Origin: an uncultured Lachnospiraceae bacterium
GTDB taxonomy: Bacteria > Bacillota > Clostridia > Lachnospirales > Lachnospiraceae
Length of the DNA: 34,677 nucleotides
Direction of reading: 5' to 3'
Assembly (NCBI GenBank): GCA_946620235.1
Contig: CAMONC010000008.1
Location: 1-34,677, forward strand
The notes below the pieces were generated by a model. The model was not told the DNA's origin and did not search any database. It was given only the letters and a program-made list of their open reading frames with translations. This document shows, piece by piece, positions 8,595 through 17,996 of the stretch (within the stretch, counting starts at the first letter, position 1; each line of letters opens with the position of its first letter). A program made the translations under genes and the position numbers.

Positions 8595-9458
8595 ATGACG
8601 GATATTTTGGTCAAATTTGATACCTGGCTTGCAAGCATCGGAATACTTGGCGGATTCATCAGATTCGCCTTGGCCGCTGTGTGGGCCATTTTTGTGGTCA
8701 GTCTGATATTTCGCATAGGCAGGGCCTTTTTCTCAAAGAAACTGAAGATGCATAATCGCATACAGGTACGTTTCGTGGAGAACATACTGCGTATAGCGGT
8801 TATTTTGGTCGCTGTATTCTGGGTGTTCAATACCGGCAGTACCGCGGATCATTTTGGCAAGGTACTGTTTCAGGGAACAGCTATCGTGGGTGCGATCATA
8901 GGTCTGGCGGCCCAGCCGGTCATTTCCGATCTGTGCTGCGGCATTATGATCAGTGTATGCAAACCGTTCGAGATAGGTGACCGTATCGAGCTTCAGTCCG
9001 GAATAGCAGGACAGGTAAAGGATATCACTATCCGTCATGTGGTTTTGCAGGGCATAGGTACGACGGATGTCATCATCCCCAACAGCGTGATCAATTCAAT
9101 GGCTGTCACGAATTTAAGCCATGGAAACGGGATAAGATCGCTGTTCATGAGATTCCATATTGCCTATGGGAGTGATGTTGAGAAAGCACTGGAAATATTA
9201 TACAGTATCGTTATAGATAGCCCGTATACGGTACCCGCACATCCCGAGGGAGCAGGCATAGATTACAGTCCGGCATATTTTATGGAATATGCGGACTCCA
9301 GTCTGGTCATCGCTACTACGGTGTATTATGAGCCGAGTACCGGACTCGGAGATCTGAAGAATGATATCAATCTGCGGGTATATAAAGCATTCGCTGAAGC
9401 CGGTATCGAGATACCATACAACTACATGAACGTCGTTATGCACAACGAAAAGGAATAG
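8595..9458 (+). CDS. MscS-family small-conductance mechanosensitive channel
   Basis: These channels open under membrane tension and release solutes during hypo-osmotic shock. The ORF track starts at a TTG (8559) inside ribF; the ATG at 8595, one base after the ribF stop, gives a 287-residue protein with a standard topology. Two N-terminal membrane helices are followed by a pore helix (about 95-125, GTAIVGAIIGLAAQPVISDL), then the MscS beta domain (KPFEIGDRIEL, DVIIPNS) and a cytoplasmic C-terminal domain. Immediate adjacency to ribF suggests it rides on the upstream transcript. Confidence 0.93.
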   Translation: MTDILVKFDTWLASIGILGGFIRFALAAVWAIFVVSLIFRIGRAFFSKKLKMHNRIQVRFVENILRIAVILVAVFWVFNTGSTADHFGKVLFQGTAIVGAIIGLAAQPVISDLCCGIMISVCKPFEIGDRIELQSGIAGQVKDITIRHVVLQGIGTTDVIIPNSVINSMAVTNLSHGNGIRSLFMRFHIAYGSDVEKALEILYSIVIDSPYTVPAHPEGAGIDYSPAYFMEYADSSLVIATTVYYEPSTGLGDLKNDINLRVYKAFAEAGIEIPYNYMNVVMHNEKE

Positions 9459-9474
9459 AAGGTATTAGAAACAT

Positions 9475-10758
9475 ATGATTGTTAAATCAGGATTCAATAA
9501 ATTTATGCCGCTGATCTGCACATTGTGTGTTATCACCACGTTGAGTTTATCCTGCATGGATGTGTATGCTGCCGAGGATAAAGCGGATACAGGTTCACGT
9601 CATGCCGGTTTTGAATGGGGATCCGGACTGTTTTCGAGTGCGATAAAAACTTCCGAAGGTGTCGGCAATACCGACAGCACCGGAACAGAAGTGACCACGG
9701 TCCGCGAAGTTCTCAGTCTGGTCGGCACGGAATCTCTGTCCGGTGTTTATGCTGCACATAATGATGAAAATGACGATACCGAAGCCGAAGCGGATTCTTC
9801 TGTCGAGACAGCCAGGGATGCACTCAACAATACAGAGATGTCTGCGGGAGCAGGGTCACTATTCGGACGTAAGACCGCGGAAGAATATCTGGCCGCCAGA
9901 GAAGCTGCAGAAGGGGCCTGCTGGGGATATACGAATCTGGGCATATCAGATGTGTCCGATAATCTGAATATCCGTGCCATTCCCGGTGAGGACGGTAAAC
10001 TGGTAGGTAAACTTCCCAAAGATGCAGCCTGTGAAGTACTTGAGACCGAAGGCGACTGGACTCATATCACTTCCGGAGAAGTCGATGGTTATGTTAAAAG
10101 CGAGTATCTGCTGACCGGCATTCAGGCCAGACAGAGAGTCAGGGAGTTTGTCACGGATGTTGTCAAAGTAGGTGCTGACGGACTGAATGTTCGTGAGGAG
10201 CCCAGTACCGATTCTCCTGTTGTTACGCAGGTAGCTACAGGTGAGATTCTTGATTATGTCGGTACCGAGGGAGACTGGGTAGCCGTATTGCTGGATGATG
10301 AGACAGTATATGTATCATCCGATTATGTGGAGGTAACGAGCGATCTGCGTACCGCGCTTACCATGACAGAGGTGCTGTACGGGGAAGGCGTATCAGATGT
10401 CAGAGCCGCTCTGTGTAACTATGCTCTTCAGTTTGTCGGCAATCCTTATGTATGGGGCGGAACGAGTCTGACCAGAGGAGCCGACTGCTCGGGATTCGTG
10501 TTGAGTGTATTCAAGAACTACGGAGTGTCACTACCTCACTCATCGCGTGCTCAGGCCAGCATGGGTACGTCGATCAAACTGGCCGAAGCAAAGGCCGGTG
10601 ATCTCGTTTTCTACGGTAACGGACGGCGCATAAATCATGTGGCTATATATCTGGGCGGAGGCAGAGTAGTACATGCATCCAATCCCAGAACCGGCATAAG
10701 GGTATCCAACGTTGGATATCGTACTCCGGTGAAGGTAGTAAGAGTACTGTACGATTGA
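9475..10758 (+). CDS. Secreted SH3-SH3-NlpC/P60 peptidoglycan hydrolase
   Basis: A predicted cell-wall endopeptidase that would cleave peptide stems of peptidoglycan. The 427-residue protein has a signal peptide (hydrophobic stretch to about residue 32, ending VYAAEDK), a low-complexity linker, two bacterial SH3 domains (about 158-225 and 230-295, each with an LNIR/LNVR motif) and a C-terminal NlpC/P60 domain. The catalytic residues are visible: Cys338 in GADCSGFV, His388 in NHVAIYLGGG, and His in RVVHASNP. It starts 16 bases after the MscS gene. SH3 domains likely bind the wall. Confidence 0.94.
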   Translation: MIVKSGFNKFMPLICTLCVITTLSLSCMDVYAAEDKADTGSRHAGFEWGSGLFSSAIKTSEGVGNTDSTGTEVTTVREVLSLVGTESLSGVYAAHNDENDDTEAEADSSVETARDALNNTEMSAGAGSLFGRKTAEEYLAAREAAEGACWGYTNLGISDVSDNLNIRAIPGEDGKLVGKLPKDAACEVLETEGDWTHITSGEVDGYVKSEYLLTGIQARQRVREFVTDVVKVGADGLNVREEPSTDSPVVTQVATGEILDYVGTEGDWVAVLLDDETVYVSSDYVEVTSDLRTALTMTEVLYGEGVSDVRAALCNYALQFVGNPYVWGGTSLTRGADCSGFVLSVFKNYGVSLPHSSRAQASMGTSIKLAEAKAGDLVFYGNGRRINHVAIYLGGGRVVHASNPRTGIRVSNVGYRTPVKVVRVLYD

Positions 10759-10779
10759 TCTCACTGATTCGGGTGTGAA

Positions 10780-13700
10780 ATGTCTGTCAGATTTGTCTGC
10801 GGGCCTTCCGGCTCGGGGAAAAGTACATATATTCAGCATAAGATCATAGAAGAATCCTTGACTGATCCGGAGCGAAAGTATCTGCTGATCGTTCCGGATC
10901 AGTTTACTATGCAGATGCAGAAACGCCTGATCGAACTGCATCCGCATCATGCTTTTTCCAATATAGAAATACTGAGCTTCTCCAGACTGTCTCATCGTAT
11001 TCTCGAGGAGACGGGCGGTGCCGTGCCGGTTCTGGATGATACCGGCAAGAGTCTGATCATCCGGCGTATAGCCGAGGATGTGAAACCTCAGCTCACCGTC
11101 ATGTCGGGCAGACTTGATCGCATAGGCTTCATTCATGAGGTCAAATCCGCCATATCCGAGTTTATGCAATACGGTCATGATCCGGATTCAATTCATCGAA
11201 TGATCGAGAACATTCAGGACCGACCGACACTCGCACATAAACTTCATGATCTGGAGATCATATACAGGGCATTTATGGCTTATAAGGCCGATTCCTATGT
11301 AACGAGCGAGGAAACACTCGATATAGTGCGCAGGAACCTGCACAGATCGATGCTCGTGAAAGGTGCAGTTATCGCTTTTGACGGATTTACCGGTTTTACA
11401 CCTATCCAGGAGAGCGTTATACAGGAACTGATGGTCCTGACTGACAGGGTGTATTTTGCTTTTACCACTGAGGACGGTGCTGACCCTCATACACAGGTGG
11501 CACCGGAAGACATGTTCCATTTGTCATGGAGATCGGTGAACAGACTGTCAAAACTGGCAGATGAGGCCCGTGTACCGGAAGAGGATCCCATTATCTTAAG
11601 TCTGACAGGAAAAGGAAACACCACGGTTGACATAACACCACAAAAATCCGCAGATCTTGTTTCCCTTGAGAGAAATCTGTTCAGGTATCCCATTCATCAA
11701 TATACCGAAAAGCCCGGATCGATCCGTATATACAGAGCATCGAACATAATGGAGGAGATCACGGATACCTTTCAGCGTATCTCGACATTGATCACCGGGT
11801 GCAGGTACAGATACAGAGATATAGCCATAGTGGTTGGAGATATGGCATCCTATGCGGATGGCATTTCGAGGACAGCAGCTGCTCTGGGCATACCCGTGTA
11901 TATGGATTACAGCCGTTCTGTATTGCTCTCGCCGTTTATAGAAGCGATTCTTTCGGCGTATGAAGTGCTCAGATCCGATTATTCGTGTGAGAGTATCATC
12001 CGTCATATGCGTACCGGTTTCGGCCCTTTGAGCATGGAAGAGACGGATGAACTCGAGAACTTCCTGATGGCACGCGGAATTCGCGGCAGGCGTGCATTTG
12101 ACCGTGTCTGGACCTGCGCAGAACCGGATACCGGGAATGGTACGGAGGAGGCTTCGATCAGACGTGTCGAAAAGTATCGTAGACTCAACACCATTCGAGA
12201 AAAAGTGAAAGATCACTTTGCGAGTTTACATAACACCGAAACGACTATCCGGTCGTATTCCGAAAGGTTATATGACTTTATGTCGTCGGGAGGTATGTAT
12301 GAAAGACTCATGAACATGGCCGCTCGGTTTACAGAAGAGGGTGACCGTGCTTCTGCCATGCAGTATGAACAGGTATTTGACCGTGTATGTGAGCTGCTCG
12401 ATCAGATAGTTACTTTGACAGGGGACAGCTGCGTAGATGCAGATGAGTTCAGACATATACTGGAAGCGGGACTCGGTGAGATACGGCTCGGTATCATTCC
12501 GGGTGAGAGCGATCAGATAATGGTGGGCGATATCATCCGTACCAGACTGGAATCCGTCAGGGTACTCTTTCTATTGGGTGCCAATGATGAGAATATCCCG
12601 GGCAGGATGTCGACCGGAGGGATCATATCCGATCCGGACCGGGATTACCTGAACGGAATGGAAGGTATGGAACTTGCCCCCACTCCGCGTGAACAGATAT
12701 TCACACAGAGACTGTATCTCTATATGAACATGACCAAGCCCACAGATGGGTTGATCGTGTCATACAGAGCTTCAGACGAAAAAGGTTCGCCGATCCAGGC
12801 CTCATATCTGATCCATATGTTATGTAAACTATTTCCCGGCGTTTCTCATTTCAGATCCACTGAAACACATACGGTTGACGGCGTTATCGCACCTGCAGAC
12901 AGACTCTCCGTAGCCGGCGTGTGCGCGGATATGATGAGAGAATATGCCGGTGACAGACTGAGCGGACCGGAGAAAGAGCGGCTGTCGGTATTGTGTCGGG
13001 TGATGGAGTCGAGCGGTGATGCGGATATTCTTGATGGCATCCGTCACATGAGCACTCTGCATTATAACCATACCCCCCTGTCTGCTGCGCTTGCCGAAGA
13101 TTTATACGGTTCGGTGATGCAGACTTCGGTGAGCAGACTGGAGAGATTTGCCGGATGTGCTTATGCCCATTTCCTGAGCTATGGTCTGATGCTGAGGGAA
13201 AGGTCAGAGTATTCTTTTGAAAACAACAATATGGGTGATGTATATCACCGGGCTCTCGAGGAGTTTTCGAAAAGGGCCTGTGAAGAAGCCTCGGGCTGGG
13301 ATGGCTTAAGCGATGCGGATGCGGATGCCTGGGTGGATGAGATCATGGACAGACTCATCGACACATACGGTGACACCATATTGATATCCAACAATCGCAA
13401 CATAGCCATGAGCAACAGACTCCGCAGGATCGTAAAGAGAAGTGTGGACACTATAAGATACCAAGTCGGAGCAGGGAAGTTCATTCCGACATTTTTTGAG
13501 CATGGCTTCAATGAAAAGAGGACATATAAGACAGATGACGGCACAGAGAGGTCATATCGTCTGACGGGCAAGATAGACCGCGTGGATATATGTGAGACGG
13601 AGCAGGATAAGTACCTGCGCATAGTGGATTATAAGTCCGGAAATAAGGATTTTAATATAGCTGCACTGTATCACGGACTGATGATGCAGCTGACTGTATA

Positions 13701-14244
13701 TATGGATATAGCACTTAAGATAACGACCGATACCATACCCGCGGGCATGCTGTATTATCATATGGATGACCCCGTGGTGGATGCGGATGAGAGTATATCC
13801 GATGAGGAAGCACGTGATCTGGTCCGCCGCGATCTCCGCATGAAGGGTGTGGTAAACAGTGATCCCGATATAGCAAAACTGATGGACGGTTCACTTGATG
13901 CCGGTATCAGATCAGACGTCATTCCTCTGGCCTATACCAAAAATAATACGCCTGACAGATACTCAAAGGCATACTCGACGGAAGAATTGAAACTGATGCT
14001 CGGATATGCCGAGAAAAAGATGGATGAGCTGACTTCCGCGATTATGGATGGCTGTATAGATGTCCATCCTTCATACATGAAAGGCTCGGATGCTCCCTGC
14101 AAATGGTGCGATTATGCATCGGTGTGTCATATAGCCTCACGTATACCCGGGTATGATAAGTCGGAGTACAGCGATGATCCGGATACTATTCCGAATATCA
14201 TGAGAAAAGCCGTATCCGGCGATAAGGATAGTGATGGGAATTGA
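10780..14244 (+). CDS. addB: AddAB helicase-nuclease, subunit AddB
   Basis: AddB, with AddA, resects double-strand DNA ends for RecA-dependent repair. The 1154-residue protein begins with a Walker A motif (GPSGSGKS, residues 8-15), has an inactivated helicase-like core, and ends with a RecB-type nuclease domain: TGKIDRVDICE, then IVDYKSGNKDF near 949 and MMQLTVYM. The iron-sulfur cluster cysteines are present: Cys793 in FAGCAYAHF and Cys1107, 1110 and 1116 in CKWCDYASVC. Two copies of AGTTTACATAACA lie inside it in opposite orientations (12223 and 12818). The end overlaps addA by 11 bases. Confidence 0.95.
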   Translation: MSVRFVCGPSGSGKSTYIQHKIIEESLTDPERKYLLIVPDQFTMQMQKRLIELHPHHAFSNIEILSFSRLSHRILEETGGAVPVLDDTGKSLIIRRIAEDVKPQLTVMSGRLDRIGFIHEVKSAISEFMQYGHDPDSIHRMIENIQDRPTLAHKLHDLEIIYRAFMAYKADSYVTSEETLDIVRRNLHRSMLVKGAVIAFDGFTGFTPIQESVIQELMVLTDRVYFAFTTEDGADPHTQVAPEDMFHLSWRSVNRLSKLADEARVPEEDPIILSLTGKGNTTVDITPQKSADLVSLERNLFRYPIHQYTEKPGSIRIYRASNIMEEITDTFQRISTLITGCRYRYRDIAIVVGDMASYADGISRTAAALGIPVYMDYSRSVLLSPFIEAILSAYEVLRSDYSCESIIRHMRTGFGPLSMEETDELENFLMARGIRGRRAFDRVWTCAEPDTGNGTEEASIRRVEKYRRLNTIREKVKDHFASLHNTETTIRSYSERLYDFMSSGGMYERLMNMAARFTEEGDRASAMQYEQVFDRVCELLDQIVTLTGDSCVDADEFRHILEAGLGEIRLGIIPGESDQIMVGDIIRTRLESVRVLFLLGANDENIPGRMSTGGIISDPDRDYLNGMEGMELAPTPREQIFTQRLYLYMNMTKPTDGLIVSYRASDEKGSPIQASYLIHMLCKLFPGVSHFRSTETHTVDGVIAPADRLSVAGVCADMMREYAGDRLSGPEKERLSVLCRVMESSGDADILDGIRHMSTLHYNHTPLSAALAEDLYGSVMQTSVSRLERFAGCAYAHFLSYGLMLRERSEYSFENNNMGDVYHRALEEFSKRACEEASGWDGLSDADADAWVDEIMDRLIDTYGDTILISNNRNIAMSNRLRRIVKRSVDTIRYQVGAGKFIPTFFEHGFNEKRTYKTDDGTERSYRLTGKIDRVDICETEQDKYLRIVDYKSGNKDFNIAALYHGLMMQLTVYMDIALKITTDTIPAGMLYYHMDDPVVDADESISDEEARDLVRRDLRMKGVVNSDPDIAKLMDGSLDAGIRSDVIPLAYTKNNTPDRYSKAYSTEELKLMLGYAEKKMDELTSAIMDGCIDVHPSYMKGSDAPCKWCDYASVCHIASRIPGYDKSEYSDDPDTIPNIMRKAVSGDKDSDGN
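12223..12235 (+). repeat. Interspersed motif, form A, in addB (+)
   Basis: Exact 13-mer AGTTTACATAACA, again read as SLHN in frame, between a helix (EKVKDHFA) and TETTIRSYSERL. The downstream bases ACACCGAAACGACT resemble those after the truB copy (ACATCAAACAGACT). Confidence 0.85.
12818..12830 (-). repeat. Interspersed motif, form A, in addB (-)
   Basis: Exact reverse complement TGTTATGTAAACT, 595 bases from the + copy in the same gene. Here the DNA is read as MLCKL, so the protein sequence is unrelated to that of the + copies. Confidence 0.85.
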
Positions 14245-17200
14245 GTTTACCGTAGATCAGAAAAAAATAATAGAAGCCAGGGACTGCAGCCTGATAGTGT
14301 CCGCAGCTGCCGGAAGCGGTAAGACAGCTGTGCTCGTGGAGCGCATCATAGGTCTGATCACAGATCCGGAGAACCCCGTTGATATAGACACATTACTGGT
14401 GGTTACCTTTACGAATGCTGCTGCGGCACAGATGAAGGATAAGATACGCGAAGCCATTACAAAGCGTCTGGAGGAAACACCGGATGATGCAAATCTGTTG
14501 AGACAGTCCACTCTGATACACAATGCGAGGATTTCGACCATAGATTCCTTCTGTCAGTATGTATTGCGCAATTCTTTTGCTGACATTGATATAGATCCCG
14601 GATTTCGTATCGCCGAACCGGGCGAGAATTCGCTGCTCGAAGCCGATGTACTTGACCGTCTTATCGAGGAAAAGTACGGGAGCGGAGACGAGGAGTTCCT
14701 GTATATGGCGGATCATCTGGCTCCAGGCGCACGTGATTCAGGAGTGGCCGATGCGGTGTCTCATATATACAAGGTGGCTGAATCCGATCCCTGGCCTTAC
14801 GAGTGGCTGAAGATGCGCATGCGGGATCATGCTATACCCGAAGGCGGGGGACTGCCTGATGAGATAGTATCCCGGATACGTGACAGGGTTAAAAAAACAA
14901 TATCAATAACGCTTGATATCTATGAGAAAGCCCTGAACCTGGCTGATATCGGGGGTCTCCATGCCGACTATATCAGAGTGATCGAAACGGAGAGAGATGC
15001 CCTTAAAACCATTTACGGAAGTATCGAGAGTGATGAAGCCATCAGCTATGATGAAATGGTTCATCTGGTCGGAACACTGACTTATGAAGCTCTTTCCCGC
15101 AAATCCAATCCCGATGAGGATAAGGTGATAAGGGAACGGGTCAGGAATATGCGTACCCGGGCCAAAACCGGAATGGAGAAGTTAAAGGACTCATATCTGT
15201 CAACCACATCCGCCGAAGCGGCAGACAGGATAAGGGCCTGTGAGCGTACCGTTTCCGCCCTGTGCCGGCTGACCATGGACTATATGGATGCACTCCGGGA
15301 AGCCAAAGCCGACAGAGGCATACTTTCTTTTGCGGACTGCGAACATTATGCGCTGGATATACTGGTACGAAGATGTGACGACGGAAGCTGGGAATTCACT
15401 GACGCCGCATCTCAATACAGGAGCTTCTTCAGTTATGTTTTCATAGACGAATATCAGGACTCCAACATGATCCAGGAGCTGATACTGTCAGCGGTATCCG
15501 GGGAGAGTGAAGGCAAATATAACCGCTTCATGGTAGGTGATGTCAAACAGTCGATATACAGGTTCAGACAGGCTGAGCCCGAGATATTCATAAGCCGTTA
15601 TCATGAATACGGATATGAAGATAAAGACAGACGAAAGATTGACCTGAACCGTAACTTCCGCAGCCGCAGTCAGGTTCTGGATTCGTGTAATGCACTTTTT
15701 GAACGTGTCATGACCGAGGCTGACGGGGGAGCGGATTATGACGAGCATGCATCGCTCAAGTACGGCGCCGGCTATCCCGAGGCAGGAGAAAACGATCATA
15801 CCACTGAACTTGTATTTACCAATGCCTCCGAAGGAGTGTCTTCGGACCGGGCCATGACGGAGGGGGAGGCGATCGCGCGGCGTATCGATGCTCTGATGGC
15901 CGACGGCATGACGGTATGGGATTCGGATGCAGGGAGCATGCGTCCCCTCAGATACGGGGATATAGTCATCCTGTACAGGGCAAGCATTCCGGATGCCGAA
16001 TGTTATAAGCGTGTTCTCGAGAGCCGGTCGATCCCCGCACAGCTCACGGGAAGCTCTGGATACTTCGCTACTTACGAGATATCGACACTGATGAATCTGC
16101 TTCGGATCATAGTCAATCCCCTGCAGGACATTCCTTTCTATGGGACTATGGAATCGGTTATAGGTGGTTTTACACCTGAGGAGATCGCACGTATAAGTCT
16201 GGCTTACAGACAGTCACTTCCCGAGGGTGTATACCCCGGAGAGGGCTACATGTATGAAGCCTGCCGTCTGGCAGCTTCGGAGGGAGATGAGAAAGTGGGT
16301 GTATTTCTCAATATGCTCAACCGGTATCGTGAACTCTCCGAATATACGAGTGTCGATGAACTGCTCAGTGCGATACTGAATGATACATCTTACAGGACAT
16401 TGATGCTGGCGATGCGCGGAGGCCCCAGACGAGTGGCCAATGTGGATATGCTCATACGCAAGGCGACCGATTTTGCGGGAACATCATACTTCGGCTTGTA
16501 CAATTTCATTCGTTACATCGATCTGATGAAGAAGGCCGAAACAGATGACGACGAGGCCGAAGCTCCTGGTGAGATGATGGATACCGTCAGGATCATGAGC
16601 ATACATAAAAGCAAAGGGTTGGAGTTTCCGGTCGTCATAGTCGCCAGAGAGGGGAGCGAATTCAATCTGCAGGACTCCAGAAGTACGGTGATATGCGATC
16701 ACAGAGCAGGTATAGGTATCAAGCATATCAATACCCGTAAAAGGATCAAATACGACAATCTGATGTACCGGTATGTGGCCGATTCGATAATCGACCAATC
16801 CGTTGCCGAAGAGATGCGCATACAGTATGTTGCCATGACCAGAGCCAAGGAAAAGCTTATCATCATGGCGACCTTGAAGGATGAGCGCGGAAAGAACGAC
16901 CCCGACACGGATTTTTCCAAACTCGTTATCAAAAGACCTGATAAGCCGGCCGCATATATAGACTGGTATCTGCAGTGCCTGTGTGATGAACTGGATACTG
17001 ACCGGCTGGAGGTAACATGCGAGCACAGATCGGAACCGTCTCTGCATATCACATATTACAAATCCGATATGTCCGATGAAACCGGAGCGGCTGACTCCTT
17101 AATGGGAGCGATTGATACGGAGGTCCGCATGCGGGAACTGGCTGATATATCAGGCATCGATGATGCCGGTGGAGAGGCCGATCCGTACAGAAATTACCTG

Positions 17201-17980
17201 AACGGGATATATTCATATGAGTATCCTCACACGGATCTGAGCGGACTCTATACCAAAACATCCGTGTCAGTGCTCAAGCATGCGGCGATGCCCGAAGAAG
17301 CACCCGCACATGAGCTGATTCGCGGAGAGATAGATGATACCGCTGAAGGAACGGAGGCTTATACGGCTCCGGTACCCCGGTTCATTTCCGGTACAGCCGA
17401 CAAACCCGGGGCTACAGTCAGAGGTTCGGCGTTCCACAGGATAATGGAACTGTTTGATTTTTGTAGTTTACATAACACAAAAACAGCCGCTTCGTCCGTC
17501 TCGGCAGGTGTCGCTGCAATTATCGCAGCCGAAGAACTTTCCGCTCAGATCGAAAGAAGTACGGCAGACGGAACATTATCCGAAGTGGAGAAGCGTATCC
17601 TGGATGATCCGGGAGAATCCGGGCGTATCGTAAAATTCCTGGAAAGTGATACCGCCTCCCGTATGGCACGGGCACAGGAGGCAGGCAGACTGTATCGCGA
17701 AGCACCTTTTATGATGGGGATACCGGCCTCGCGTGTCGATGAGAGATTTCCGGATTATGAAACAGTACTCATTCAGGGTATTATTGATGTATATTGGATA
17801 GAAGATGACGGTGCGGTGATCCTGGATTACAAGACAGACCGTGTCCACAGTGCATCCCGTCTGACAGATCTCTACAGGACTCAGCTGGACTACTACGGAT
17901 ATGCTCTCGAGCAGATGCATATCCCGGTGAAGGAAAAGCTTATTTACTCGTTTGAACTTGGAGAGATCATATCCCTCTGA
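14234..17980 (+). CDS. addA: AddAB helicase-nuclease, subunit AddA
   Basis: AddA is the UvrD-like 3'-5' helicase and nuclease subunit of AddAB. I use the ATG at 14234 rather than the GTG three bases upstream, giving 1248 residues. Helicase motifs in order: SAAAGSGKTAVL (about 21-32), FIDEYQDSN near 402, GDVKQSIYRFRQAEP, MSIHKSKGLEFPVVIV near 788 and YVAMTRAKEKLI near 866. The C-terminal nuclease motif AVILDYKTDRV is near 1197, with GSAFHRIMEL upstream. It overlaps addB by 11 bases, as expected for a coupled pair. A copy of AGTTTACATAACA (17465) encodes SLHN after MELFDFC. Confidence 0.96.
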   Translation: MGIEFTVDQKKIIEARDCSLIVSAAAGSGKTAVLVERIIGLITDPENPVDIDTLLVVTFTNAAAAQMKDKIREAITKRLEETPDDANLLRQSTLIHNARISTIDSFCQYVLRNSFADIDIDPGFRIAEPGENSLLEADVLDRLIEEKYGSGDEEFLYMADHLAPGARDSGVADAVSHIYKVAESDPWPYEWLKMRMRDHAIPEGGGLPDEIVSRIRDRVKKTISITLDIYEKALNLADIGGLHADYIRVIETERDALKTIYGSIESDEAISYDEMVHLVGTLTYEALSRKSNPDEDKVIRERVRNMRTRAKTGMEKLKDSYLSTTSAEAADRIRACERTVSALCRLTMDYMDALREAKADRGILSFADCEHYALDILVRRCDDGSWEFTDAASQYRSFFSYVFIDEYQDSNMIQELILSAVSGESEGKYNRFMVGDVKQSIYRFRQAEPEIFISRYHEYGYEDKDRRKIDLNRNFRSRSQVLDSCNALFERVMTEADGGADYDEHASLKYGAGYPEAGENDHTTELVFTNASEGVSSDRAMTEGEAIARRIDALMADGMTVWDSDAGSMRPLRYGDIVILYRASIPDAECYKRVLESRSIPAQLTGSSGYFATYEISTLMNLLRIIVNPLQDIPFYGTMESVIGGFTPEEIARISLAYRQSLPEGVYPGEGYMYEACRLAASEGDEKVGVFLNMLNRYRELSEYTSVDELLSAILNDTSYRTLMLAMRGGPRRVANVDMLIRKATDFAGTSYFGLYNFIRYIDLMKKAETDDDEAEAPGEMMDTVRIMSIHKSKGLEFPVVIVAREGSEFNLQDSRSTVICDHRAGIGIKHINTRKRIKYDNLMYRYVADSIIDQSVAEEMRIQYVAMTRAKEKLIIMATLKDERGKNDPDTDFSKLVIKRPDKPAAYIDWYLQCLCDELDTDRLEVTCEHRSEPSLHITYYKSDMSDETGAADSLMGAIDTEVRMRELADISGIDDAGGEADPYRNYLNGIYSYEYPHTDLSGLYTKTSVSVLKHAAMPEEAPAHELIRGEIDDTAEGTEAYTAPVPRFISGTADKPGATVRGSAFHRIMELFDFCSLHNTKTAASSVSAGVAAIIAAEELSAQIERSTADGTLSEVEKRILDDPGESGRIVKFLESDTASRMARAQEAGRLYREAPFMMGIPASRVDERFPDYETVLIQGIIDVYWIEDDGAVILDYKTDRVHSASRLTDLYRTQLDYYGYALEQMHIPVKEKLIYSFELGEIISL
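17465..17477 (+). repeat. Interspersed motif, form A, in addA
   Basis: Exact 13-mer AGTTTACATAACA read as SLHN within FCSLHNTKTAASS, in a linker between the GSAFHRIMEL motif and the rest of the nuclease domain. Confidence 0.85.
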
Positions 17981-17996
17981 TATTTGTGGTTTGATT

